From Thioalkalivibrio sp. ALJ24 (GTDB lineage Bacteria > Pseudomonadota > Gammaproteobacteria > Ectothiorhodospirales > Ectothiorhodospiraceae), in the NCBI RefSeq assembly GCF_000377785.1, contig NZ_KB898724.1, positions 1 through 64,000 on the forward strand: a stretch of DNA of 64,000 nucleotides, given 5' to 3'. Both the position numbers and the translations under genes were made by a program. Positions 42,386 through 51,000 of this stretch are shown piece by piece. A model generated the notes under the pieces. That model saw only the letters and a list, made by a program, of their open reading frames with translations. It did no database searches and was not told the DNA's origin. Positions within the stretch are counted from its first letter, which is position 1, and each line of letters opens with the position of its first letter.

Positions 42386-43779
42386 GCGCACCGGAGGCCG
42401 TGCTGGTGGTGGAGGATGACCGCGGCCACCGCGAGCTGCTGATCGAGGAACTGCGCGAGGCCGGATATCCGGTGGTCGCCGTGGGCAGCGCGGAGGAGGC
42501 CGTCGAGTCCCTGGAACAGCAACCCTTCGGTCTGGTGGTCAGCGATCTGCGGCTTCCGGGCGCGGACGGCTTCCGGGTGCTGGAGGCCACGCGGGGCGTC
42601 GTCCCGGAGCCGGGCTTCATCATGCTGACGGGCTTCGGCACCATCGACCAGGCAGTGTCCGCGCTCAAGGCCGGGGCGGACGATTTCCTTACCAAGCCCG
42701 TCGACCTGGACCACCTGAGACTGTCCGTGGACCGGGTGATCGAAGCGCGGCGGCTGCAGGCCGAGGTGCGCCAGTACCGCGAGCTGCTGGCGACCGGCGA
42801 AGACTTCCACGGCATGCAGGGCAGCAGCCCGGCGATGCTGCGCCTGTACGATCTGATCCGGCGGATCGCGGCGTCCGATGGCTCGGTCCTGGTCACCGGC
42901 GAATCGGGGACCGGCAAGGAACTGGTGGCCCGGGCACTGCATGCCGAGAGCAGCCGCAGCGACGGCCCCTTCGTGGCGCTCAACTGCGCCGGCATCCCCG
43001 AGACCCTTCTGGAGTCGGAGCTGCTCGGGCATGTCGCGGGTGCGTTTTCGGGCGCGCGGGGCGCACGTCGCGGGCTGTTTCGCGAGGCGGACGGCGGCAC
43101 CCTGTTCCTCGACGAGATCGCCGAGATGCCGGTGGCCATGCAGAGCAAGCTGCTGCGTCTGCTGCAGGATGGGCGGGTGCGCCCGGTGGGCGGCAACGAG
43201 GAGGTGGCTACCGACGTGCGCATCGTCGCCGCGACGCATCAGGACATCCCCGAACGGATCGCCGAGGGGCGCTTTCGCGAAGACCTCTACTACCGACTGG
43301 AGACCTTCCGCATCGAGATCCCGCCGCTGCGCGACCGCGGCGAGGATATCGAGCGCCTCGCGCTGCAGTTCCTGCGCCAGCATGCGCTGGCACACGGGCT
43401 GCCGGAGCGCCGCCTGAGTCCCGAGGCGATGCGTGCCCTGGTCCGGTACAGCTTTCCCGGCAACGTGCGTGAACTCTCCAGCCTGATGGAACGGGCGGCT
43501 ACCCTTTCCGCCGGGGAACAGATCGAGTTGCAGGACCTGCCGGACCGGGTTCGCGACGCGGTTGGCACTTCGGGGCCGGGACCGGGTGCGATCGCAGCGC
43601 CCGTGACCTCCGGGGGCGGGAGTTCCGACGAACGGTGGCCGACCCTGGCCGAGCTCGAGACGGACTACATCCGGCGCGTGCTGGAGTACTGCGACGGCAA
43701 CAAGCAGCGTGCGGCGCGCATTCTCGGGATCGGTCGCAAGACGCTCTATCGCAAGATCGGCGAAGCCGAATCCTCCTGA
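42382..43779 (+). CDS. Sigma-54-dependent NtrC-family response regulator
   Basis: This 465-residue activator has its receiver phospho-acceptor at Asp55 (VSDLRLPGADG). The AAA+ domain has Walker A GESGTGKE (173-180) and LFLDEIAEMP. The C-terminal Fis-type helix-turn-helix is LEYCDGNKQRAARILGIGRKTLYRKI. The sigma-54 contact loop reads GAFSGA (220-225) instead of GAFTGA, a conservative Thr to Ser change. It is translationally coupled to the kinase. Immediately downstream lie palindromes and a sigma-54 promoter, so its target is most likely the next two genes. Confidence 0.93.
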   Translation: MSAPEAVLVVEDDRGHRELLIEELREAGYPVVAVGSAEEAVESLEQQPFGLVVSDLRLPGADGFRVLEATRGVVPEPGFIMLTGFGTIDQAVSALKAGADDFLTKPVDLDHLRLSVDRVIEARRLQAEVRQYRELLATGEDFHGMQGSSPAMLRLYDLIRRIAASDGSVLVTGESGTGKELVARALHAESSRSDGPFVALNCAGIPETLLESELLGHVAGAFSGARGARRGLFREADGGTLFLDEIAEMPVAMQSKLLRLLQDGRVRPVGGNEEVATDVRIVAATHQDIPERIAEGRFREDLYYRLETFRIEIPPLRDRGEDIERLALQFLRQHALAHGLPERRLSPEAMRALVRYSFPGNVRELSSLMERAATLSAGEQIELQDLPDRVRDAVGTSGPGPGAIAAPVTSGGGSSDERWPTLAELETDYIRRVLEYCDGNKQRAARILGIGRKTLYRKIGEAESS

Positions 43780-43812
43780 AATCCGCGTCGCCAGGTCCGG
43801 CGATGGCCATGG

Positions 43813-43857
43813 TGATACGTATCAATCTGACACACTGGGTCGAAGTGACCCGTGTCA
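43813..43857. promoter_or_regulatory. Two adjacent palindromes, probable enhancer sites for the NtrC-type regulator
   Basis: TGATACGTATCA at 43813-43824 is a perfect 12-bp palindrome. Next, TGACAC at 43828-43833 pairs with GTGTCA at 43852-43857, and inside it GGGTC (43837-43841) pairs with GACCC (43847-43851). They lie 90-130 bases before the sigma-54 promoter, the usual distance for upstream activator sites. Which one binds the regulator cannot be told. Confidence 0.65.
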
Positions 43858-43942
43858 CCCTCGATTTTTCTGCGTGTTTTCGTTGGGCTTGATCCGGCCT
43901 ATCCCCCTGTTTTTGATTGCTTTTGAGTAAGTCCTTCGCGAT

Positions 43943-43958
43943 TGGCCCGCGCCTTGCA
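43943..43958 (+). promoter_or_regulatory. Sigma-54 promoter
   Basis: TGGCCCGCGCCTTGCA matches the consensus TGGCACG, four bases, TTGCA at all but one position. The GG and GC elements have correct spacing. The start of transcription would be near 43970, leaving a 55-base leader before the Gly/Pro-rich gene. It lies directly behind a gene for a sigma-54 activator. Confidence 0.88.
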
Positions 43959-44025
43959 AACACTTGGGTTACGGGCAGTCGGCAAGGCCGGCACCCTGAA
44001 TGTCCCGCAATTTGCAGGAGGTCGA

Positions 44026-44676
44026 ATGACAGCATTCCGCAAGACGGCCATGGCGGTAGCCCTGGGCTCCCTGATGAGCTTCGGCTTCTCCGGGGCTGCC
44101 AGTGCCCAGGCGGGCCAGCCCGAAGGTATGCCGCCTGGTGGCGGCGGGGCACCGTCGCAGGGACAGCCGCCCGAGGCGGGCGGGGCGCCGCCTCCGGGCG
44201 AAACCAGCCCGCCGCCCGCCGCCGGAGACCAGGGCGGCCTGCCGCCGGGCGGCTCTGGCGAGGAGCGTGGCCTCCCGCCGGGTGGTGAACCGGGTGCGCC
44301 GGGCACCGGGGCTCCCGAGCAGGCGCCCCCTGGTCAGGAGCCCCCGGGCGCGGGAGCCCCTCCGGCACCGGATGCGCCCCCGGGCAGCACCGGTCCGGAG
44401 CGGACCGACCCCCGGGGCGATGCACCGGGTGACGCCCCGGGCGGTGCCCCTGGTGGCCCCGCCGAACCGGGTGGTGCGCCGCCCGCCGGGGGTGATGCCC
44501 CGGGCGGCGGTCCGCCACCTGCCGATCCGCCCGGTGGCGCGCAACCGCCTGCGGGCGCAGAACCGCCTCCGGGTCCCGGCGAGGGTCCCGAGGCAGATCC
44601 GGACCTCGAGGGCGGGATGCAGCAGCCCCCGGAAGAAGATCTGCCGCCGGGTATGGAGTCCGACTCCGACCGATAA
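44026..44676 (+). CDS. Secreted low-complexity Gly/Pro/Ala/Glu protein, sigma-54 controlled
   Basis: This 216-residue protein has a Sec signal peptide (FRKTAMAVALGSLMSFGFSGAASAQ, cleavage after about residue 27). Essentially the whole mature part is built from Gly, Pro, Ala, Glu, Asp and Gln in loose repeats such as PPGG, GAPG, EPGGAPP and DAPG. It has no Cys and almost no aromatic or large hydrophobic residue, so it should be intrinsically disordered. It ends DLPPGMESDSDR. GCAGGAGGTCG precedes ATG 44026. I recognise no family. The signal peptide closely resembles that of the next gene, suggesting a shared origin or route. A matrix, spacer or periplasmic sink role is speculation. Confidence 0.8.
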   Translation: MTAFRKTAMAVALGSLMSFGFSGAASAQAGQPEGMPPGGGGAPSQGQPPEAGGAPPPGETSPPPAAGDQGGLPPGGSGEERGLPPGGEPGAPGTGAPEQAPPGQEPPGAGAPPAPDAPPGSTGPERTDPRGDAPGDAPGGAPGGPAEPGGAPPAGGDAPGGGPPPADPPGGAQPPAGAEPPPGPGEGPEADPDLEGGMQQPPEEDLPPGMESDSDR

Positions 44677-44741
44677 CCGACATTCAATGCAGTAGTGAAC
44701 TGACAACTGATCGAATGACCGATCAACCAGGAGCAATGATC

Positions 44742-45242
44742 ATGATGAACTTTCGCAAGACCGCACTCGCCTTCGCCCTGACGTCCATGTTCGCCATCGG
44801 TGGCGTGGCCTCCGCGCAGACCGGCGGCGACGGCATGGGTGGAGGCGCCCAGGGGGGTGCCCCTGAAGGTGGTGCCCAGGGTGGCGCCCCGCCGGAAGGT
44901 GGTGCTCAGGGCGGTGCCCAGGGCGGTGCCCCGCCGGAAGGTGGTGGCGCGCCCATGCAGCAGGAAGCCCCCGAGGTGGACCTGTCCGATGAAGACATCG
45001 ACACCTTTGTCGAGGCCTTCGTGAGCGTCCAGCAGGTCCGTGAGGACTTCGCCGACCGGCTGCAGGAGGCCGAGGACGAGACTCAGGCGCAGCAGATGCA
45101 GCAGGAGGCCCAGGACGAGATGGTCTCGGCCGTGGAAGATGCCGGCATGAGCGTCGAGGAGTACAACGAGGTCGCGATGGCCCTGCAGAACGACCCCGAG
45201 CTGATGCAGGAAGTGCAGGAGCAGGCCGAAAGCGCGATGTAA
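44742..45242 (+). CDS. DUF4168 protein with a Gly-rich repeat linker
   Basis: This 166-residue exported protein has a signal peptide (residues 1-26, VASAQ). Residues 27-73 are a linker of GGA(P/Q)xGGAQ repeats. Residues about 80-160 form a DUF4168-type helical domain (LSDEDIDTFVEAFVSVQQV, with MSVEEYNEVAMALQNDPEL near the end). DUF4168 proteins are small envelope or periplasmic proteins of unknown role. AGGAG lies 8 bases before ATG 44742; in-frame ATGs at 44715 and 44736 are less well placed. It lies 65 bases after the Gly/Pro-rich gene with no terminator between, so both are probably one sigma-54-driven transcript. Confidence 0.85.
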   Translation: MMNFRKTALAFALTSMFAIGGVASAQTGGDGMGGGAQGGAPEGGAQGGAPPEGGAQGGAQGGAPPEGGGAPMQQEAPEVDLSDEDIDTFVEAFVSVQQVREDFADRLQEAEDETQAQQMQQEAQDEMVSAVEDAGMSVEEYNEVAMALQNDPELMQEVQEQAESAM

Positions 45243-45263
45243 CTCCCGCTGAGTGCACGCGAC

Positions 45264-45295
45264 GGGGCCGTCCTTCGGGGCGGCCCCTTCTTTTT
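45264..45295 (+). terminator. Rho-independent terminator with UUCG tetraloop
   Basis: GGGGCCGTCC at 45264-45273, loop TTCG, then GGGCGGCCCC at 45278-45287, and TTCTTTTTG. The C(UUCG)G loop is an unusually stable tetraloop. It closes the DUF4168 operon. Confidence 0.93.
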
Positions 45296-45317
45296 GTGCG
45301 GAGGAAACATGCGTCCC

Positions 45318-45346
45318 TTGAATAACGGTGCATGACACGGTATTCT
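45318..45346 (+). promoter_or_regulatory. Probable promoter of rplM-rpsI
   Basis: TTGAAT at 45318-45323, exactly 17 bases, then TATTCT at 45341-45346. Each hexamer matches the sigma-70 consensus at four of six positions. It lies 42 bases before the rplM start and after the previous terminator. Confidence 0.6.
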
Positions 45347-45387
45347 TCCGCGCTTTCTGAATCGCCCCGACATCGGAGCATCGATAC

Positions 45388-45816
45388 ATGAGCACCATCA
45401 GCGCCAAGCCGGCAGAAGTCGAACGCGACTGGTTCCTTGTGGACGCCAGTGACAAGACCCTGGGTCGACTCGCCACGGAGATCGCGCGTCGGCTGCGCGG
45501 AAAGCACAAGCCCGTTTACACGCCGCACGTGGACACCGGTGACTACATCGTCGTGATCAACGCCGAGAAGATCCGGGTTTCGGGCAACAAGGCTTCCGAC
45601 AAGATGTACTATCGCCACACGGGGTATCCGGGCGGCATCAAGGAAGCCAATTTCACCCAGATGATCGAACGTCATCCGGAGAAGGTTCTCGAGCTGGCCG
45701 TCAAGGGCATGCTGCCGCGGAACCCGCTCGGCCGGTCGATGTTCCGCAAGCTCAAGGTCTATGCCGGCAGCGAACACCGGCACGAGGCCCAGCAGCCGCA
45801 GCCGCTGGACATCTGA
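45388..45816 (+). CDS. rplM: 50S ribosomal protein L13
   Basis: This 142-residue ribosomal protein matches the usual length. [28 protein letters not shown] and the [10 protein letters not shown] and [10 protein letters not shown] motifs are diagnostic. GGAG precedes the ATG. It is followed by rpsI after 40 bases, the standard rplM-rpsI operon. Confidence 0.98.
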   Translation: MSTISAKPAEVERDWFLVDASDKTLGRLATEIARRLRGKHKPVYTPHVDTGDYIVVINAEKIRVSGNKASDKMYYRHTGYPGGIKEANFTQMIERHPEKVLELAVKGMLPRNPLGRSMFRKLKVYAGSEHRHEAQQPQPLDI

Positions 45817-45856
45817 GCCGCGGCGCCGCTCACCAGAAACAGGGAAAACGATTCCA

Positions 45857-46249
45857 ATGGCTACGAATCAGTATTACGGTACGGGTCGCCGCAAGACGGC
45901 TGCCGCGCGTGTCTTTCTGCGTCCCGGTTCGGGCAACGTGACCGTCAACGGTCGCCCGCTGGACGAGTTCTTCGGGCGTCCGACCTCGCGCATGGTGGTC
46001 CGCCAGCCGCTGGAAGCCGCCGAGGCCGCCGACGGCTTCGATGTGGTCGCCACGGTCAACGGCGGTGGCGGTAACGGTCAGGCCGGCGCCATCCGTCTGG
46101 GTATCGCCCGTGCTCTGGTTCAGTATAATGAAGACCTGCGCTCCCCGCTGCGCCGCGGTGGCCACCTGACGCGTGATGCGCGCGAGGTGGAGCGGAAGAA
46201 GATCGGCCTGCGCAAGGCCCGTCGCGCCACGCAGTACTCCAAGCGCTAA
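45857..46249 (+). CDS. rpsI: 30S ribosomal protein S9
   Basis: This 130-residue ribosomal protein has [19 protein letters not shown] at the start and ends with the conserved RRATQYSKR tail that reaches the P-site tRNA. ATG 45857 was chosen from the family start. It is the second gene of the rplM operon; the tRNA-Gln gene follows 44 bases later. Confidence 0.98.
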   Translation: MATNQYYGTGRRKTAAARVFLRPGSGNVTVNGRPLDEFFGRPTSRMVVRQPLEAAEAADGFDVVATVNGGGGNGQAGAIRLGIARALVQYNEDLRSPLRRGGHLTRDAREVERKKIGLRKARRATQYSKR

Positions 46250-46293
46250 TCCGGTTCATGCCGAGTGCCCGCGCCGCGGGCATCGGCCGGAAT

Positions 46294-46367
46294 TGGGGGA
46301 TCGTCTAGCGGTAGGACTACGGACTCTGACTCCGTCAACCCAGGTTCGAATCCTGGTCCCCCAGCCA
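46294..46367 (+). tRNA. tRNA-Gln (anticodon CTG)
   Basis: The acceptor stem TGGGGGA (46294-46300) pairs with TCCCCCA (46357-46363), then G and an encoded CCA. The anticodon stem ACGGA/TCCGT encloses the loop CTCTGAC, so the anticodon is CTG at 46326-46328, reading CAG. The T arm carries GGTTCGAATCC. Length is 74 bases. Its 3' end is duplicated downstream. Confidence 0.97.
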
Positions 46368-46466
46368 TCCATGGAAAAGGGCCCCCTCGCGGGGCCCTTT
46401 TTCATGGATATGATCGGCCAGGATGAGAACCTGGAAGGTTCGGCGGAGCGCAGCGGAGCAACGCAC
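46352..46466 (+). repeat. Direct repeat copy 1: tRNA-Gln 3' end, terminator and flank
   Basis: 115 bases starting in the T arm (CCTGGTCCCCCAGCCA) and running through the terminator and a downstream stretch (GAACCTGGAAGGTTCGGCGG). They recur 164 bases further on with four mismatches by my count. Confidence 0.9.
46367..46409. terminator. Terminator hairpin after tRNA-Gln
   Basis: A 19-base left arm starts at the final A of the tRNA (ATCCATGGAAAAGGGCCCC), followed by loop CTCGC and a matching right arm with one imperfect pair. The inner GC stem followed by TTTTT on plus, and by TTTT on minus, makes it bidirectional. Confidence 0.85.
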
Positions 46467-46515
46467 ACGCGCAGCGTGGGCGGCCCGAAGGGTGAGGCGC
46501 GCAGCGCCGAATAAC

Positions 46516-46630
46516 CCTGGTCCCCCAGCCATCCATGGAAAAGGGCCCCCTCGCGGGGCCCTTTTCCATGGATATGACCGGCCAGGATGAGAACCTGGAA
46601 GGTTCGGCGGAGCGCAGTGGCGCAACGCAC
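46516..46630 (+). repeat. Direct repeat copy 2 of the tRNA-Gln 3' end and terminator
   Basis: It repeats 46352-46466. Only the last 16 or so bases of the tRNA are present (CCTGGTCCCCCAGCCA), with no T loop or anticodon arm, so this is not a second tRNA gene. The hairpin here (46531-46573) is a perfect 19-bp stem. The 49 bases between the copies are unique. Confidence 0.9.
46531..46573. terminator. Second copy of the tRNA terminator, perfect 19-bp stem
   Basis: Left arm 46531-46549, loop 46550-46554 and right arm 46555-46573 are fully complementary. As no gene ends here, it is a by-product of the duplication, though it would still block read-through. Confidence 0.8.
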
Positions 46631-46724
46631 TCGTGCAGCTTCGTCCTGTTTCCCGCGGAATGTCGCGTCTTCTCCATGCGTCTGTGGTCTATAGTCAGTC
46701 CCAGATTACGAGCGAGGAGAAGTC

Positions 46725-47642
46725 ATGTCCGTACCCGAGAACCCGTATCCCGAGGTGACCGTCGACACCAGCGCCCAGAAAGTGGAAGGGACCGATGCCT
46801 GGTACATGGTCGGTCTGTCCGGTATCCCCGGCCCGGATAACGAGGGACATACCTCCAATGCCGGCTTCGTGGTCACCGACGAAGGCGTGGTGGTCTACGA
46901 TGCGCTGGGGACCCCGGCGCTGGGGTTCGAGATGATCCGGCGCATCCGCGAGGTGACCGAGCAGCCAATCCGGTACGTGATCGCCGGGCACTACCACGCG
47001 GACCATGTCTACGGCCTGCAGGCCTTCGCCGACCACACCGAGGCGCGGATCATCGGCCAGCGCCGCGCGCAGGACTATCTGCGCGGGCCGGCCGCGGAGA
47101 ACCGCCTGGAGCAGCGCCGCGGAGTGCTGTACCCGTGGGTGGACGAGGATACGCAGGTGATTCCGCCCGACGAGCTGTTCGATGACGAATACACCATTGA
47201 ACTGGGCGGCAAGACTTTCCGGCTGCTGCATGCGGGTCCGGCGCATTCCCCCGACGACGTGATCATGGTGGTCGAGGAGACCGGTGTGGTCTTCGCCGGT
47301 GACATCGTGTTCGACGGGCGGATCCCGTTCCTGGGCGACGATGCCCTCGATTCGGGCAACTGGGTGGAACGCCTGGAGCGGGTGGAGGCGATGGAGCCGA
47401 CCTTCCTCGTGCCGGGGCACGGAGACGGGACCTCCAACGCCAAACGCGCGGTGCGTTTCACCAAGGACTATCTGATCAAACTGCGCGAGCACATGGCCGA
47501 GTCGGTCGAGGATATGATGTCGTTCGAAGAGGCCTACGCCGCCATGGACTGGTCGGAATACGAGGACCTGCCGGCGTTCGACCAGACCAACCGCTCCAAC
47601 GCCAACGCGGTCTTTCTGGAGATGGAATCCAAGCTTTTCTGA
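46725..47642 (+). CDS. Metallo-beta-lactamase-fold hydrolase (SoxH-like)
   Basis: This 305-residue protein has no signal peptide. The metal motif is AGHYHADHVYG. A further His is in HAGPAHSPDDVIM, an Asp in FAGDIVFDGRIPF and the last His in LVPGHGDG. The C-terminal 80 residues are helical (YLIKLREHMAESVEDMMSFEEAY). It resembles the SoxH-like MBL proteins found in sulfur-oxidising and quinoprotein systems; substrate is unknown. AGGAGA precedes the ATG, and a TATAGT -10 lies at 46690-46695. Confidence 0.85.
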   Translation: MSVPENPYPEVTVDTSAQKVEGTDAWYMVGLSGIPGPDNEGHTSNAGFVVTDEGVVVYDALGTPALGFEMIRRIREVTEQPIRYVIAGHYHADHVYGLQAFADHTEARIIGQRRAQDYLRGPAAENRLEQRRGVLYPWVDEDTQVIPPDELFDDEYTIELGGKTFRLLHAGPAHSPDDVIMVVEETGVVFAGDIVFDGRIPFLGDDALDSGNWVERLERVEAMEPTFLVPGHGDGTSNAKRAVRFTKDYLIKLREHMAESVEDMMSFEEAYAAMDWSEYEDLPAFDQTNRSNANAVFLEMESKLF

Positions 47643-47711
47643 CCGCGCTTCCTCGCACCGTGACGGTCCGCCGTTGCCGGGGGTGGCAGCGGGCCAAAGG
47701 AGTTTTTCCGC

Positions 47712-47861
47712 ATGACACTGCAGCTTGACGCTGGCCTGCTCACGGCCCTCCTGTCTCTTGGCGCGGGTATCCTCATCCTGATCAAACCACGGCTGCTGAA
47801 TTACGTTGTGGCGATCTATCTGATCGTGGTCGGTGCGGTGGGGCTGCTGGCCTACCTGTAA
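47712..47861 (+). CDS. DUF3096 small membrane protein
   Basis: This 49-residue protein, MTLQLDAGLLTALLSLGAG to VGLLAYL, consists of two hydrophobic helices around the conserved ILIKPRLLNYVVAIYLI core of DUF3096. AAAGGAG lies 9 bases before ATG 47712. It follows the MBL gene by 69 bases and may be co-transcribed. Function is unknown. Confidence 0.85.
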   Translation: MTLQLDAGLLTALLSLGAGILILIKPRLLNYVVAIYLIVVGAVGLLAYL

Positions 47862-47897
47862 CGTCGCTGGCCCCGGTGTAACGTTGGTCGCCATGCG

Positions 47898-47922
47898 CCG
47901 GAACCGCGCCGTGCGGTTCCGG
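47898..47922. terminator. Perfect 10-bp hairpin after the DUF3096 gene
   Basis: CCGGAACCGC at 47898-47907, loop GCCGT, then GCGGTTCCGG at 47913-47922. There is no T-run, so it may act as a Rho-assisted stop or transcript-end stabiliser for the DUF3096 transcript. Confidence 0.5.
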
Positions 47923-47930
47923 GCAAATAC

Positions 47931-47942
47931 TTTGGCGCCAAA
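47931..47942. promoter_or_regulatory. Perfect 12-bp palindrome upstream of the FAD/Fe-S oxidoreductase
   Basis: TTTGGCGCCAAA lies 86 bases before the oxidoreductase start and 8 bases after the hairpin. It looks like an operator for a dimeric repressor. I cannot name the factor. Confidence 0.45.
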
Positions 47943-48028
47943 AGAATGGACCACGAGTGCGACTTCGTGCTTTCGTCCGCGGTCGCCGTTAATCTTGCGC
48001 TTCACTTCGATCAGGGGGCCCCGCCTCA

Positions 48029-51000
48029 ATGACCGCCGAACGCGTGCGCGAAATTCCGTACAACTACACCTCGTTCTCCGACCGCGAAATCGTTATCCGC
48101 TTCCTCGGGTCCGATACCTGGGAGCTGCTCAACGAGCTGCGTGGCGAACGCCGTACCGGCGTGTCCGCGCGCATGCTGTTCGAGGTCCTGGGGGATATGT
48201 GGGTGGTCACGCGCAACCCCTACATCCAGGACGATCTGCTGGGGGACCGCAAGCGGCGCCGTTCGCTGATCGATGCGATGCAGCATCGCCTCGACCAGAT
48301 CGAGGCCCGCGCCGAGGGCAACGAGAAGGCCTTGACCCTCGCCCGGCGTGCCCAGGCGGCGCTGACCGCGTTCGCCGAGGAGTTCGACAAGACGCTGGCG
48401 CTGCGCGAGCAGGTGCGCAAGCGCATGAACGGGCTTACGCACAAGGACAATATCCAGTTCGGCGGGCTGGCGCGTGTCTCGCACGTGACCGATGCGACCG
48501 ACTGGCGCGTGGAGCTGCCGTTTGTGGTGCTCACCCCCGACTCCGAGGAAGAGATGGGGCCGCTGGTGGCGGCCTGTATCGAGCTGGGCCTGACGGTGAT
48601 CCCGCGCGGGGGCGGCACCGGCTATACCGGCAGTGCCGTGCCGCTGTCCAAACGCTCGGCGGTCATCAACACCGAGAAACTGGAAGGCCTCGGCGATGTG
48701 CAGCGTCGCACCCTGCCGGGCGTGGACCGTGAAGTCCCGGTGGTGCATGTCGAGGCGGGCGTGGTGACCAAGCGCGTCTCCGAGCTGGCCGACAACAACG
48801 GCCTGGTGTTTGCGGTGGATCCGACCTCGCAGGATGCCTCGACCATCGGCGGCAACGTGGCCATGAATGCCGGCGGCAAGAAGGCCGTGCTATGGGGTAC
48901 CGCACTGGACAATCTGGCTGCCTGGACCATGGTGACCCCCGAGGCGGACTGGATGTATATCGAGCGCCTCGATCACAACCTGGGCAAGATCCACGACGCG
49001 GAGACCGTGCGCTTCCGCGTGACCCGGTTTGAGGCGGACGGCCGGACGCGGAAGGGCGAGCCGGAGATCCTGGAGATGCCGGGGGCGCAGTTCCGCAAGA
49101 CGGGGCTGGGCAAGGATGTCACCGACAAGACCCTGATGGGCGTGCCCGGGATCCAGAAGGAGGGCTGCGACGGTCTGATCACCTCGGCCGAGTTCATCCT
49201 CCATCGCATGCCGGACAATGCCCGCACCGTGTGCCTGGAGTTCTACGGCACTGATCTCCACGAGGCGGTGCCGGCGATCGTCGAGATCAAGGATGCGGTG
49301 GATGCCGAGGAGAACGTTCTGCTGGCAGGCCTCGAGCACCTCGACGAACGCTACGTGCGGGCGGTGAAGTACACCCCAAAGGGTGCGCGCGGCGACCTGC
49401 CGAAGATGGTCCTGGTGGCGGACATCGTGTCCGATGACGAGGACGCGCTGGGCCGCCTGGCCGCGCAGATGGTGCGCGCGGCCAACGCGCGCAACGGCGA
49501 GGGCTTCATCGCCGTGAGCCCGGAGGCGCGCAAGCGGTTCTGGGCCGATCGCGCCCGCACCGCGGCCATCGCCCACCACACCAACGCGTTCAAGATCAAC
49601 GAGGACGTGGTGATCCCGCTGGAGCGCCTGGCGGAGTACACCGAAGGGGTGGAGACCCTCAACGTCCGCGAGTCGCTGACGAACAAGCTGGCGATGGTCG
49701 ACGAGATGCTGGAATGCATGCGCGGCGACCATCCCGAGCTGCGCGAGCTGCTGGAGGATGCCGAGGGCGAGGGCCAGCAGTGGTTCGAGACCAAGCGCCA
49801 GCGGGCGGTCGAGGTGCTGGAATCGGTGCGCGATCGCTGGTCGCGCATCGCCGACAACTTCCACACCCTGGCCTCCGAGTGCGACGCGCTGCTGGACGAT
49901 GCGGCCCGCGCGGACATGCGCCCGCATGACAAGCTGATCCATCTGCTGCTGCGCCGCAGCCTGAGGATCTCCTATCGCGCGGAGGTCGAACGGCCGCTGT
50001 TCGACATCTTCAACGGCCACCAGATGGAGTCGGTGCGCAAGCGCCTGACCGCGATCCACGACCGCGTGCTCACCAGCCGGCTGTTCATCGCCCTGCACAT
50101 GCATGCGGGCGACGGCAACGTGCACACCAACATCCCGGTCAATTCCAACGACTACCCGATGATGCACCAGGCCGAGCGTCTGGTGGACGAGGTGATGCGC
50201 CTGGCGCGCGAACTGGACGGGGTGATCTCCGGCGAGCACGGGATCGGCCTGACCAAGATGCAGTACCTGGATCGCGAACGCATCGACTCGTTTGCGAAGT
50301 ACAAGAAGCAGATCGACCCGAACGGGGTGTTCAATGCCGGCAAGCTGCTGGAGGGCTCCGGCCTGAACAACGCCTATACGCCGTCGCTGCGTCTGGTGAA
50401 GCAGGAGGCGCTGATCCTCGAACAGAGCGAGCTGGGCGATCTCAACGACGAGATCAAGGACTGCCTGCGCTGTGGCAAGTGCAAGCCCGAGTGCAACACG
50501 CACGTGCCGCGCGCCAACCTGCTGTACTCGCCGCGCAACAAGATCCTGGCGACCGGCCTGATCGTCGAGGCCTTCCTCTACGAGGAACAGACCCGGCGCG
50601 GGCTGTCGCTGAATCACTTCGAGGAGATGAACGACGTGGCCGATCACTGCACGATCTGCCACAAGTGCCTGAACCCGTGCCCGGTCGACATCGACTTCGG
50701 CGACGTGACCATGCACATGCGCTCGATCCTCAACAAGAAGGGCAAGCGCAAGGCATCGCCGGCCACCATGATGTCCATGGCGTTCCTCAACACCAAGGAT
50801 CCGGCCGCGGTGAAGGGCATCCGCAAGGGCGCGATCCAGATGGGCTATGCGGCCCAGCGTCTGGGGCACTGGTCGTTCAAGAAGCTCGGCCTGACCGGCG
50901 AGGGCAAGACGCCCCGCTCGACCACCGGCAAGGCGCCGGTGCACGAGCAGGTCGTGCATTTCGTGAAGAAACCCATGCCGGCAGGGCTGCCCAGCCAGAC

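Noticed and set aside
44800-44960. Tandem GGA-rich coding repeats considered as a CRISPR-like array or VNTR
   Set aside because: The units are short, irregular and in frame within a signal-peptide protein, with no spacers.
46516-46536. A possible second tRNA-Gln gene
   Set aside because: Only about the last 16 bases of the tRNA are present; there is no T loop, anticodon arm or 5' acceptor strand.
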